DNA of 9,965 bases from Pseudonocardiales bacterium (lineage in GTDB: Bacteria; Actinomycetota; Actinomycetes; Mycobacteriales; Pseudonocardiaceae): positions 1 through 9,965 of the forward strand of contig JAODNG010000295.1 of assembly GCA_025465385.1 (NCBI GenBank). The letters are read 5' to 3'. The notes beneath the pieces were generated by a model. It was given only the letters and a program-made list of their open reading frames with translations. It was not told the DNA's origin and searched no databases. This document shows positions 1 to 6,435 of this stretch, in pieces; position 1 is the stretch's first letter, and each line of letters begins with the position of its first letter. A program made the translations under genes and the position numbers.

Positions 1-2
1 GG

Positions 3-47
3 ACACCGGGGACACCGGGGACACCGGGGACACCGGGGACACCGGAG
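3..47 (+). repeat. 9-bp tandem repeat (acaccgggg), about five copies, in frame with the following gene
   Basis: Four exact copies of acaccgggg plus a fifth ending in acaccggag run from the left edge. The unit is 9 bp, so it keeps the reading frame. In the frame of the downstream acetoacetate-decarboxylase-like gene it reads Thr-Pro-Gly four times and then Thr-Pro-Glu. The array may continue left of the window. It is either a low-complexity N-terminal extension of that protein or VNTR-like DNA just upstream of its TTG start. The sequence does not decide between the two. Confidence 0.85.
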
Positions 48-53
48 ACGGCG

Positions 54-707
54 TTGCCCCGCGAGGACCTGGCGTCCTTGCCCGCAAACGCTCCGCCCGC
101 GCCGTGGCGGGTCACCGCTGCCGCGCTGTTGTGGACAGATCGACCGGATGCTCGCGCCCGCGCGGCGATCGATGTGGTAGTGCCGACGGAAGTGTCGGCC
201 GGCGCCACGCCGATCGCCACGGTCGGAGCGCTGATCCGGTACCTGCGCACTCCCGTCGGGTCCTACAGCGAGGTCATCGGGGCAGTCGTCTACCGCCGGG
301 GCGCCACGGTGTTCACTCACGTCCCCTTCATCGCCGTCGACTCCCCGGCCAGCGTGGTCGGCGGACGCGCCAACTGGGCGCTGCCCAAGACGTTGGCCAG
401 CTTCGACGGTCAGCCGGCGGTTGGCATGTCGATGGCAACGACCGGCGACGGCTGGTGCGTCGAAGCCACCCCCACCGCTCACCGGCTCGTGGTGCCCATG
501 CTGATACCGAAGGTGCTCGCGCTGGTTCAGCTCGGTCCGCACCGCAGGGTGTGGTCAGTACGTCCGAGTTGCTACGGGGTGACCCGGCTGGCCCGGGTCG
601 ACGTGCGGGTAACGGCTGCTGCCACGCTGCGGAACTGGTTCCCGTCGGGCATCCGCCACGGTGTCTTCAGCCCCCGCCTCACCATGTTCCTGCCGGGGGC
701 CAGCTGA
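54..707 (+). CDS. Acetoacetate decarboxylase (ADC)-like family protein
   Basis: A 217-residue protein of the ADC-like superfamily, whose members decarboxylate or otherwise act on beta-keto acids through an active-site lysine. The family core is visible as GSYSEVIGAVV around residues 69-79, HVPFIAVDS near 90-98, and NWALPKTLASF around 106-116. Lys112 in LPK sits where classical ADC carries its Schiff-base lysine, and Glu73 where it has an active-site glutamate. Classical ADC has two adjacent lysines; here the second is Thr113, so true acetoacetate decarboxylation is doubtful. The TTG at 54 has a GGAG six bases upstream, supporting this start. However, the frame is open to the left edge through the TPG-encoding repeat, so a longer N terminus is possible. 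It ends 63 bases before the importer gene on the same strand and may share a transcript with it. Family call is fairly sure; substrate unknown. Confidence 0.75.
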   Translation: MPREDLASLPANAPPAPWRVTAAALLWTDRPDARARAAIDVVVPTEVSAGATPIATVGALIRYLRTPVGSYSEVIGAVVYRRGATVFTHVPFIAVDSPASVVGGRANWALPKTLASFDGQPAVGMSMATTGDGWCVEATPTAHRLVVPMLIPKVLALVQLGPHRRVWSVRPSCYGVTRLARVDVRVTAAATLRNWFPSGIRHGVFSPRLTMFLPGAS

Positions 708-770
708 GCGGTCGTTAGGGATGCGTCAAGATCGGTGCTGGCGGGTTGCGGCGGTGCGAGGCTCGGTGGC

Positions 771-2696
771 GTGAGCCTGGTGCTGAAGAGGGTGCTCGTC
801 GGTCGGCCGATGCGCAGCGCGCGGCTGGGTGAGACGTTGCTGCCTACCTGGCTTGCCTTGCCGGTGTTCTGCAGCGACCCGATCTCCTCGGTGGCGTATG
901 CGACCGAGCAGATCGTCCTGGTGTTAGCAGCTGGTGGTCTCGCCGCCTTGTCCCAGACACCGTGGGTGGGGCTGGCCGTGGTGGTGCTGTTGGTGGTGGT
1001 TGTGGCGTCCTACCGGCAGACCTGCTTCGCCTACCCGAATGGCGGCGGGGCATTCGTGGTGAGCAGGGACAACCTCGGCGAGACAGCAGCGCTGGTGGCG
1101 GCGAGTGCGTTGCTGGTGGATTACGTGATGACAGTGGCGGTGTCAGTGGTGTCCGGCGTCGTGGCGATCACCTCGGCGCTGCCGGGATTCGCGCCGCACG
1201 CGGTGGCGCTGTCGGTCGGGTTCGTCGTGGTGCTCGCGCTGGCGAACCTGCGCGGTACGAAGGAATCAGGCCGGGCGTTCGCCGTACCGACCTACGGGTT
1301 CATCGGCTTGACCCTGTTGATGTTCGTGGTGGCAGCTGTCAAGGGCTGGGGTGGCACGCTGGCGTTGGCGGAGACGGCCCGGCAGCCGCTGCCGGCAACC
1401 ATCCACATCGGCGGGATGTTGACCGTGCTCCTGCTGGTGCGAGCCTTCGCGTCGGGCTGCACCGCGTTGACCGGGGTGGAAGCGATCAGCAACGGGGTGC
1501 CGGCGTTCCGTAAACCCAAGAGCCGTAATGCGGCGCTGACGCTGACGCTGATGGGCGTGATCGCGGTGGTGTTGTTCACCGGGATCACCCTGCTGGCAGT
1601 GCGGCTGCAAGCCCGCGCACAGCCCGACGGGAATCCGTCGGTGATCTCGCAGATCGCGGCCTCGGTGTTCGGCGGCGGCTCGGCGTTGTTCTACCTGTTC
1701 CAGGCCGCGACCGCCGGCATCCTGATCCTTGCCGCGAACACCGCGTTCAACGGTTTCCCGGTGCTGGCCTCGATCCTGGGCCGGGACCGTTACCTGCCTC
1801 GGCAGCTGCACAATCGTGGGGATCGGCTGGTGTTCTCCAACGGGATCCTGCTGCTTGCGGGAGTGGCCGTCGCCTTGATCATCGGTTTCGACGCGAACAT
1901 CGACAAACTGATCCAGCTGTACATCATCGGCGTGTTCACCAGTTTCACTCTCAGCCAGGTAGGGATGGTGCGGCACTGGACGCGGGAGCTGGCCAACGAG
2001 CGGCAGCCCCGGCGACGCCGCTCGATCCGCCGCTCCCAGGTGATCAATCTGGTGGGTGCCGTCTCGACCAGCGTGGTGCTGGTCGTGGTGTTCGCCACCA
2101 AGGTCGCGCATGGTGCGTGGCTGGCGGTCACGGCGATGATTCTGCTGTTCTTCGTGATGCGCGGGATCAACCGGTATTACGCGCGGGTGAGCCAGGAGAT
2201 CAGCGTCGATGATGTGGCAGCCACGCTGCCGGCCCGGGTGCACGCGATCGTGTTGGTCTCGCGGCTGCACCGGCCGGCGCTGCGGGCATTGGCGCTGGCC
2301 CGAGCCACCCGGCCTGACGTGGTGGAAGCGGTGACCATGGAGTTGGACGCCGCCGAGACCCGGGAGCTGGTCGCAGAGTGGGAGAGACGCGATCTTTCGG
2401 TGCGGCTGAAGGTGCTGGCCGCCCCGTACCGTGATCTGGCCCGACCGCTCGTCGAGTATGTCCGGGAACTGCGCCGGTATGAACCGCGCTCGGTCATCAC
2501 CGTTTTCATCCCGGAATATGTGACTACGCAGTGGTGGCAGAACCTGCTGCACAACCAGAGTGCGCTGAGATTGAAGGGGCGCTTGCTGTTCACCCCCGGC
2601 GTCGTGGTGGTTAACGTGCCTTATCACCTGGGCGTCGCGGACCAGGGCTGGCTCGGTGCGGCCCCTTCGGAACGAGTCGGGACAACAATGGGCTGA
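771..2696 (+). CDS. kimA: KimA-type proton-coupled potassium importer (APC/KUP superfamily)
   Basis: A membrane transporter of about 641 residues: a hydrophobic permease domain (probably 12 helices, residues about 25-465) and a cytoplasmic C-terminal domain of about 175 residues ending in NVPYHL. Motifs such as CSDPISSVAYATEQ, AYPNGGGAFVVSRDNLG, LLVDYVMTVAVS and CTALTGVEAISNGVP are those of KimA rather than amino-acid permeases. With the GTG at 771 as start, Asp36, Tyr43, Asp117, Tyr118, Thr121 and Ser125 fall at the same numbers I recall for K+-site residues of Bacillus subtilis KimA. Thr234/Glu237 and Tyr384 match later site residues after small shifts. This numbering supports start 771 over the in-frame GTG at 735, though no strong Shine-Dalgarno is seen. 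The TGA overlaps the next ATG by one base, so it is coupled to the sensor kinase. B. subtilis KimA is controlled by cyclic di-AMP; no riboswitch fits in the 63-base leader here. Confidence 0.85.
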   Translation: MSLVLKRVLVGRPMRSARLGETLLPTWLALPVFCSDPISSVAYATEQIVLVLAAGGLAALSQTPWVGLAVVVLLVVVVASYRQTCFAYPNGGGAFVVSRDNLGETAALVAASALLVDYVMTVAVSVVSGVVAITSALPGFAPHAVALSVGFVVVLALANLRGTKESGRAFAVPTYGFIGLTLLMFVVAAVKGWGGTLALAETARQPLPATIHIGGMLTVLLLVRAFASGCTALTGVEAISNGVPAFRKPKSRNAALTLTLMGVIAVVLFTGITLLAVRLQARAQPDGNPSVISQIAASVFGGGSALFYLFQAATAGILILAANTAFNGFPVLASILGRDRYLPRQLHNRGDRLVFSNGILLLAGVAVALIIGFDANIDKLIQLYIIGVFTSFTLSQVGMVRHWTRELANERQPRRRRSIRRSQVINLVGAVSTSVVLVVVFATKVAHGAWLAVTAMILLFFVMRGINRYYARVSQEISVDDVAATLPARVHAIVLVSRLHRPALRALALARATRPDVVEAVTMELDAAETRELVAEWERRDLSVRLKVLAAPYRDLARPLVEYVRELRRYEPRSVITVFIPEYVTTQWWQNLLHNQSALRLKGRLLFTPGVVVVNVPYHLGVADQGWLGAAPSERVGTTMG

Positions 2697-4156
2697 TGAG
2701 TACCGGGTTAATGACAGCCGCGAGCGGACGGCTTTCGCGCCGCCGCACGCTGCTGGGCTGGCTGTTCGGCCTGGCGTTGCCGGCGTTGGCAACGCTGATC
2801 TCGGTGTCCGGCCAGGGCCTGCTCGGGCTGCCCACTGACGTGATGCTGTTCGTCTTGGCAGTGGTCGTGGTCGCGCTGATCGGCGGACTGGGCCCCGCTC
2901 TGCTGGCCGCCGTCGCGTCCGGGCTGCTGCTCAACTTCTTCCTCACGCCACCGCTGTACACCTTCACGATCGCTGACAACCAAAACGTGATCACGCTCGC
3001 GGTCATGGTGCTGGTTGCGGTGATGGTGGCGCTGGTGGTCAATCAGGCGGCTAGACGCGGTGAGCCGGCTTCCCGGGCGAGGGCGGAGGCCACCCTGCTC
3101 AGTGAGTTCGCCGCAGCTGTACTGACTAGCCACGAGCCGCTCCCGCTGCTGCTGAACAAGGTGCGGGAGTCCTTCGGAGCCAGCTCGGTGGCGCTGCTTG
3201 AGCGCCAGCGCAGCGGCTGGCAGCGGGTGGCCAGTGCCGGATCCGATCCGGTTTCGGCACCGGAAGCCGCCGACGCCGACGTCGCGATCGACGATGACGT
3301 CCATCTGTCGCTGCGTGGCCGAACCCTGACGGCCCGTGACCGACGCGTGCTGCAGGCGGTGGCGGGTCAGGCGCTGCTCGCGCTGCGGGCCCAGCGGATG
3401 GCGGCCCAAGCGCTGGACGCCCAACGGCGGGCCGAAGCCACCGAGCTGCGCAGTGCACTGCTCTCCGCGGTCGGCCATGACCTTCGCACGCCGCTGACCT
3501 CGATCAAGGCCGTGGCGAGCACCCTGCGCGACCCGGCCCTGGAATTGTCGGACGCAGACACCACCGAATTGCTGGCCACTCTCGAGGAGTCCGCGGATCG
3601 CCTCCAGGCGCTGGTCGACAACCTGCTCGACTCCGCCCGATTAGCCACCGGAGCCGTCCTGCCCCAGTTGACCGCGGTGGGCTACGACGAGGTCGTCGCA
3701 CGCGCCTTATCGACCGTGGACGGCGGACATCTGGTCACCACGGAAGTCGACGACACGCTGGCGGCGGTGCTTGCTGATGCAGGGCTGCTCGAACGGGTGG
3801 TGGCCAACCTCGTCGACAACGCGCTGAGGCACGGTCAGGGCGCCTCGGTGCTGATCCGGGCAGCGGTGCACGGGGGTGAGGCCGAGCTGCAAATCAGCGA
3901 CCGCGGGCCCGGCCTGCCTACTGGGGCACTGGAGTCGCTGTTCGCGCCGTTCCAGCGGCTCGGCGATCGAGCCTCGCGCCCCGGGGTGGGCCTGGGCCTA
4001 GCCGTGGCCCGCGGCTTCACCGAAGCGATGGGCGGCCGCATCCGCGCCGAGCCGACACCTGGCGGTGGCTTGACCATGATGATCACCCTTCCGCTCGCAC
4101 CGGCTCCATCAGTAACGGTGCCCGAGCTCGCCGCGCGAACCCACGAGCAGCGATGA
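2696..4156 (+). CDS. Short KdpD-like sensor histidine kinase (DUF4118-GAF-like-HisKA-HATPase)
   Basis: Membrane sensor kinase of 486 residues. Residues about 18-116 hold a DUF4118-type bundle of four hydrophobic segments with the KdpD-like GGLGPALLAAVASGLLLNFF and PPLYTF stretches. A GAF-like region follows at about 125-235. The dimerisation helix has the phospho-acceptor His261 in GHDLRTPLTSIKA. The ATPase domain shows the N box at Asp374-Asn375 (VDNALRHG), G1 at Asp402 (SDRGPGLP) and G2 at GVGLGL (430-434). Full KdpD is roughly 850-900 residues and starts with the KdpD sensor and universal-stress-like domains; both are absent. The start ATG overlaps the importer stop by one base, and the stop overlaps the regulator ATG (ATGA), so the gene is embedded in a translationally coupled operon. 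The likely job is sensing K+ status or turgor and phosphorylating the adjacent regulator. I leave the symbol blank because of the missing half. Confidence 0.88.
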   Translation: MSTGLMTAASGRLSRRRTLLGWLFGLALPALATLISVSGQGLLGLPTDVMLFVLAVVVVALIGGLGPALLAAVASGLLLNFFLTPPLYTFTIADNQNVITLAVMVLVAVMVALVVNQAARRGEPASRARAEATLLSEFAAAVLTSHEPLPLLLNKVRESFGASSVALLERQRSGWQRVASAGSDPVSAPEAADADVAIDDDVHLSLRGRTLTARDRRVLQAVAGQALLALRAQRMAAQALDAQRRAEATELRSALLSAVGHDLRTPLTSIKAVASTLRDPALELSDADTTELLATLEESADRLQALVDNLLDSARLATGAVLPQLTAVGYDEVVARALSTVDGGHLVTTEVDDTLAAVLADAGLLERVVANLVDNALRHGQGASVLIRAAVHGGEAELQISDRGPGLPTGALESLFAPFQRLGDRASRPGVGLGLAVARGFTEAMGGRIRAEPTPGGGLTMMITLPLAPAPSVTVPELAARTHEQR

Positions 4157-4836
4157 CGACCCGAGTCCTGGTGGTCGACGATGACGCGCACATCCTGCGC
4201 GCCATCCGCATCCACCTCACCGCCTGCGGCTATGCCGTGCGCACCGCCCAGACCGGCCGGGCGGCGCTACGAGCCAGTGCTGCTGAACACCCCGACCTGG
4301 TCCTGCTGGATCTAGGCCTACCCGATCTCGACGGCACCGCGGTCATCGCAGAGCTACGTAGCTGGTCCACGGTGCCGATCATCGTGCTCTCCGCCCGCAC
4401 TGATGGCGCCGACAAGATCAACGCTCTGGACACCGGGGCCGACGACTACCTGACCAAGCCATTCAGCATGCCCGAACTGCTCGCTCGGATGCGTGCCGCT
4501 GTGCGCAGGTCCGGTTCACCGACTGATCGAGACATGGTGGTCGCAACCATGGATTTCAGCATCGACCTGGCGGCGAAGAAAGTGCTCAGCCGCACCGGAG
4601 AACAGGTGCACCTGACGCCCACCGAGTGGGCCATCCTCGAAATCCTGGTCCGAGACCGTGGTGCGCTTGTTTCCCAGCGTCGACTGCTCAGCGAGATATG
4701 GGGACCCACCTACCGCACCGAGACCAACTACCTCCGGGTCTACCTGGCCCAGCTGCGCCGCAAGCTGGAACCAGAACCCGCACGCCCCCGCTATCTCATC
4801 ACCGAACCCGGAATGGGCTACCGCTTCCAGGACTGA
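4153..4836 (+). CDS. kdpE: KdpE-like OmpR/PhoB-family response regulator
   Basis: DNA-binding regulator of 227 residues, the usual length for the family. The receiver domain covers about residues 3-118, with the acidic pocket Asp9-Asp10-Asp11, phospho-acceptor Asp53 in LLDLGLPDLDG, switch residue Ser80 (IIVLSAR) and Lys102 in DDYLTKPF. The C-terminal winged helix (about 130-227) shows the KdpE/PhoB pattern HLTPTEWAILEILVRDRGALVSQRRLL and the ending RRKLEPEPARPRYLITEPGMGYRF. The LDTGADDYLTKPF and LITEPGMGYRF stretches are especially KdpE-like. Its ATG overlaps the kinase TGA by four bases, so the kinase is the evident partner. The target is unknown; autoregulation of this importer operon is a natural guess, since no kdpFABC genes are visible in the window. 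Confidence 0.9.
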   Translation: MTTRVLVVDDDAHILRAIRIHLTACGYAVRTAQTGRAALRASAAEHPDLVLLDLGLPDLDGTAVIAELRSWSTVPIIVLSARTDGADKINALDTGADDYLTKPFSMPELLARMRAAVRRSGSPTDRDMVVATMDFSIDLAAKKVLSRTGEQVHLTPTEWAILEILVRDRGALVSQRRLLSEIWGPTYRTETNYLRVYLAQLRRKLEPEPARPRYLITEPGMGYRFQD

Positions 4837-4876
4837 CGCCGCACGTCCGGCGGCTCCGCCAGCGTATCCACAGGTT

Positions 4877-4882
4877 TAAGAT
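4877..4882 (+). promoter_or_regulatory. Candidate -10 element (TAAGAT) in the gap before the tandem-STAS gene
   Basis: TAAGAT matches the actinobacterial TANNNT -10 pattern and lies in the 202-base gap between the response regulator and the tandem-STAS gene. No convincing -35 is seen 17-18 bases upstream. The expected transcript start (position 4888 or 4889) coincides with a GTG that opens a 28-codon ORF ending at 4974. If the promoter is real, the STAS gene would have a leader of about 150 bases carrying that mini-ORF. The rest of the gap shows only a weak four-base-pair GC hairpin just after the regulator stop. Confidence 0.3.
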
Positions 4883-5038
4883 GTGCGGTGAATGGTGCGG
4901 TTCTGCGCCGTTCGCACAGAGTTCACCCGGCCCAGATCTGTCGGTGCTCTGAAGGCACGATGCACGACGGATGACGGCCCCGCGGTGTAGGTGCGCCTTC
5001 ATCGTCATGTGCCGGGCGAACGGTGAGGAGCCGGAGCA

Positions 5039-5815
5039 GTGACCTGGACGCCAAATTTGTCCGGCGAGGGAGAGAACCTACCCGCTGCCGATCATCTGAA
5101 CGGGACCGTCGGCCCGTGCACGCCGGCGCAACTGTTCGGGGTGACCGTTCGACGCCCAGCCGTTGGAGTATGTGTGGTGGCGGTGGTTGGCGAGTTGGAT
5201 GTACTCACCGCATCGCTACTCGAAGCCTCCATGCGCGAAGCGCTCGCCACCGCTCCGGCGTATCTGATCTTGGACTTGGAAGCGGTGCGCTTCCTGGGCG
5301 CGAGCGGGTTGAGCTGTCTGTTGCGGACCTACGAACTTGCCCGACAGACGCCCGGGACGCAGCTGCAGCTCGCTGGCATGGTTACCCGGGTGGTGGCGCG
5401 CTCACTGCACGTCACCGGGTTGCTGGGGCAGTTTGATAGTTACCCCTGCGTGACCGACGCCCTCGCCGCGCTGATCGACTCGACAGAGGTGAGGATCAAC
5501 ACCGAACAGGTGGCCTTGCTGTCGATAATAGGACGGCTCGACGTTACGGGGCTCACGCAACTGCGGCTGCAGTTGCAGGCGCTCTTAGACACCGACACTA
5601 AGTACCTGGTGGTGAATCTGGCCGGGGTGGGCAGCTGCGACAACCGACTGTTTGATGTGCTGGCCCAGGCCCACCACCGGCTCACCGACCGCGAGGGTTG
5701 GTTGCGGCTGGTCGGGGTCGGCCCCGCGGTTCGCAATGCCCTCGATGAAGCCACGACGTCCGAGTGCCTACTCGTCTACGAGGCCGCGGAGTGGACGAGA
5801 GATCTGGCGGGCTGA
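5039..5815 (+). CDS. Tandem STAS-domain protein, anti-anti-sigma factor type, with altered phospho-sites
   Basis: A soluble protein of 258 residues containing two STAS domains, about 35-146 and 150-255. STAS proteins of the SpoIIAA/RsbV type bind RsbW-like kinases and free a sigma factor; phosphorylation of a serine in a D-S-x-G motif switches them off. Domain 1 has VVGELDVLTASLLE and VRFLGASGLSCLL, so the acceptor position is Ala88 with a serine one residue later. Domain 2 has IIGRLDVTGLTQLRLQLQ and GSCDNRLFDVL, where Asn202-Arg203 replace the usual Ser-Ser/Thr and the glycine is lost. Neither domain carries the canonical site, so it may be a constitutive antagonist, a decoy or a scaffold. 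GAGGAG at 5025-5030 lies eight bases before the GTG and supports this start. A MarR-type gene follows after a palindrome. The STAS call is firm; the role is inferred. Confidence 0.85.
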   Translation: MTWTPNLSGEGENLPAADHLNGTVGPCTPAQLFGVTVRRPAVGVCVVAVVGELDVLTASLLEASMREALATAPAYLILDLEAVRFLGASGLSCLLRTYELARQTPGTQLQLAGMVTRVVARSLHVTGLLGQFDSYPCVTDALAALIDSTEVRINTEQVALLSIIGRLDVTGLTQLRLQLQALLDTDTKYLVVNLAGVGSCDNRLFDVLAQAHHRLTDREGWLRLVGVGPAVRNALDEATTSECLLVYEAAEWTRDLAG

Positions 5816-5817
5816 AA

Positions 5818-5835
5818 GCGTCAGTCGACTGACGC
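5818..5835. promoter_or_regulatory. Perfect 18-bp palindrome between the tandem-STAS and MarR genes
   Basis: GCGTCAGTCGACTGACGC equals its own reverse complement over all 18 bases. It begins two bases after the STAS stop codon and ends 31 bases before the first GTG of the MarR-type gene. Dimeric MarR proteins bind palindromes of about this size near their own genes, so autoregulation is the leading idea. As RNA it would form a seven-pair stem with a TCGA loop. With no following U-run it would be a non-canonical terminator for the STAS transcript. Confidence 0.6.
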
Positions 5836-5866
5836 CACGGCGTCGGTCGGTGATTGAATCTGCCGC

Positions 5867-6355
5867 GTGGGCGATAAAGGCGACCTGCATGCCCGGTCGA
5901 GCGGTCAGCGCGCGAATCGTGGCGACAACGCGGGGCCGGTGACGGAGGAGGACGTCCGCTGGCTCATCGGCCATTTGCGCGTGGTAGTCGCCACCAGCTC
6001 CGCAGTCTGGGCGGGCCGCGGAATGACGTTATTGCAGCTCACCGTGCTGCACTTCATCAGTGCGCTGTCTCCGGTGACTCTTACCGATCTGGCCCAGGTC
6101 CTGGGTACCAAACCGCCGGCCACGTCCGCGATCGTCGATCGGCTGAGCCACGCGGGTCTGGTGCACCGTACGCCGGACACGCAAGACCGTCGACGCATCC
6201 AGCTGTCCATCACCGCCGCCGCCGAACCGATCATCGGCGACACCGATCCGGACACCGCCAGGCGCCTCCTGACGGTGCTCAGCCGGATGAGCCCGCAGAG
6301 CCGCCGGCAGCTGATCGACATACTCATGGACGTCGTCCGGCGATCCGCCGAGTAG
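5867..6355 (+). CDS. MarR-family transcriptional regulator
   Basis: A small DNA-binding protein of up to 162 residues. The winged helix is clear: SPVTLTDLAQVLGTKPPATSAIVDRL (about 68-93) is the helix-turn-helix with its recognition helix, and HAGLVHRTPDTQDRRRIQLSIT (95-116) is the wing, with the DRR signature at 107-109. Flanking helices for dimerisation occupy about 27-62 and 125-160. MarR proteins are usually repressors that release DNA when a small ligand, often phenolic, or an oxidant binds. The GTG at 5867 gives a charged 24-residue leader before the fold. The in-frame GTG at 5939 (VTEEDVRW) would give a compact 138-residue protein; neither has a clear Shine-Dalgarno. The upstream 18-bp palindrome is a plausible operator. 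Regulated genes are unknown; the tandem-STAS gene is the nearest candidate. Confidence 0.85.
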   Translation: MGDKGDLHARSSGQRANRGDNAGPVTEEDVRWLIGHLRVVVATSSAVWAGRGMTLLQLTVLHFISALSPVTLTDLAQVLGTKPPATSAIVDRLSHAGLVHRTPDTQDRRRIQLSITAAAEPIIGDTDPDTARRLLTVLSRMSPQSRRQLIDILMDVVRRSAE

Positions 6356-6423
6356 CCAGGTGGCTGGCCCCCGCACGTGGCAGCGGCCACCCTCGACGCT
6401 TGCCAAATACAACCACTTAACTC

Positions 6424-6428
6424 AAGGA
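6424..6428 (+). promoter_or_regulatory. Ribosome binding site that decides the sensor-kinase start
   Basis: AAGGA lies seven bases before the GTG at 6436 and one base before the GTG at 6430. The spacing favours 6436. The 80-base gap to its left has no strong promoter match; a GTGGC/GCCAC hairpin with a four-base loop is present around 6377-6390 but has no U-run. Confidence 0.55.
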
Positions 6429-6435
6429 TGTGAGG

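Noticed and set aside
708..770. Cyclic di-AMP (ydaO-type) riboswitch before the KimA gene
   Set aside because: That riboswitch controls kimA in Bacillus but needs well over 100 bases; only 63 bases are available and no matching structure is visible.
1266..2792. 508-codon open frame on the minus strand opposite the importer gene
   Set aside because: It lies antisense to a gene with firm motif support. Its product is rich in Arg, Gln, His and Pro with no recognisable domain, as expected for the reverse of GC-rich membrane-protein codons.
2708..3478. 256-codon minus-strand frame opposite the KdpD-like gene
   Set aside because: Low-complexity Gln/Arg/His-rich translation with no domain; fully explained by GC bias opposite a well-supported kinase.
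4849..4863. Intrinsic terminator after the response regulator
   Set aside because: The GGCG/CGCC hairpin has only four pairs and no U-run.
4874..4899. SigF-type promoter (GTTT then GGGTAT) before the tandem-STAS gene
   Set aside because: GTTT is present, but the sequence at the required spacing is GGTGCG, too far from the -10 consensus.
6400..6422. TTGCCA / TTAACT as a -35/-10 pair for the tandem-GAF kinase
   Set aside because: The spacer is only 11 bases, too short for a functional promoter.
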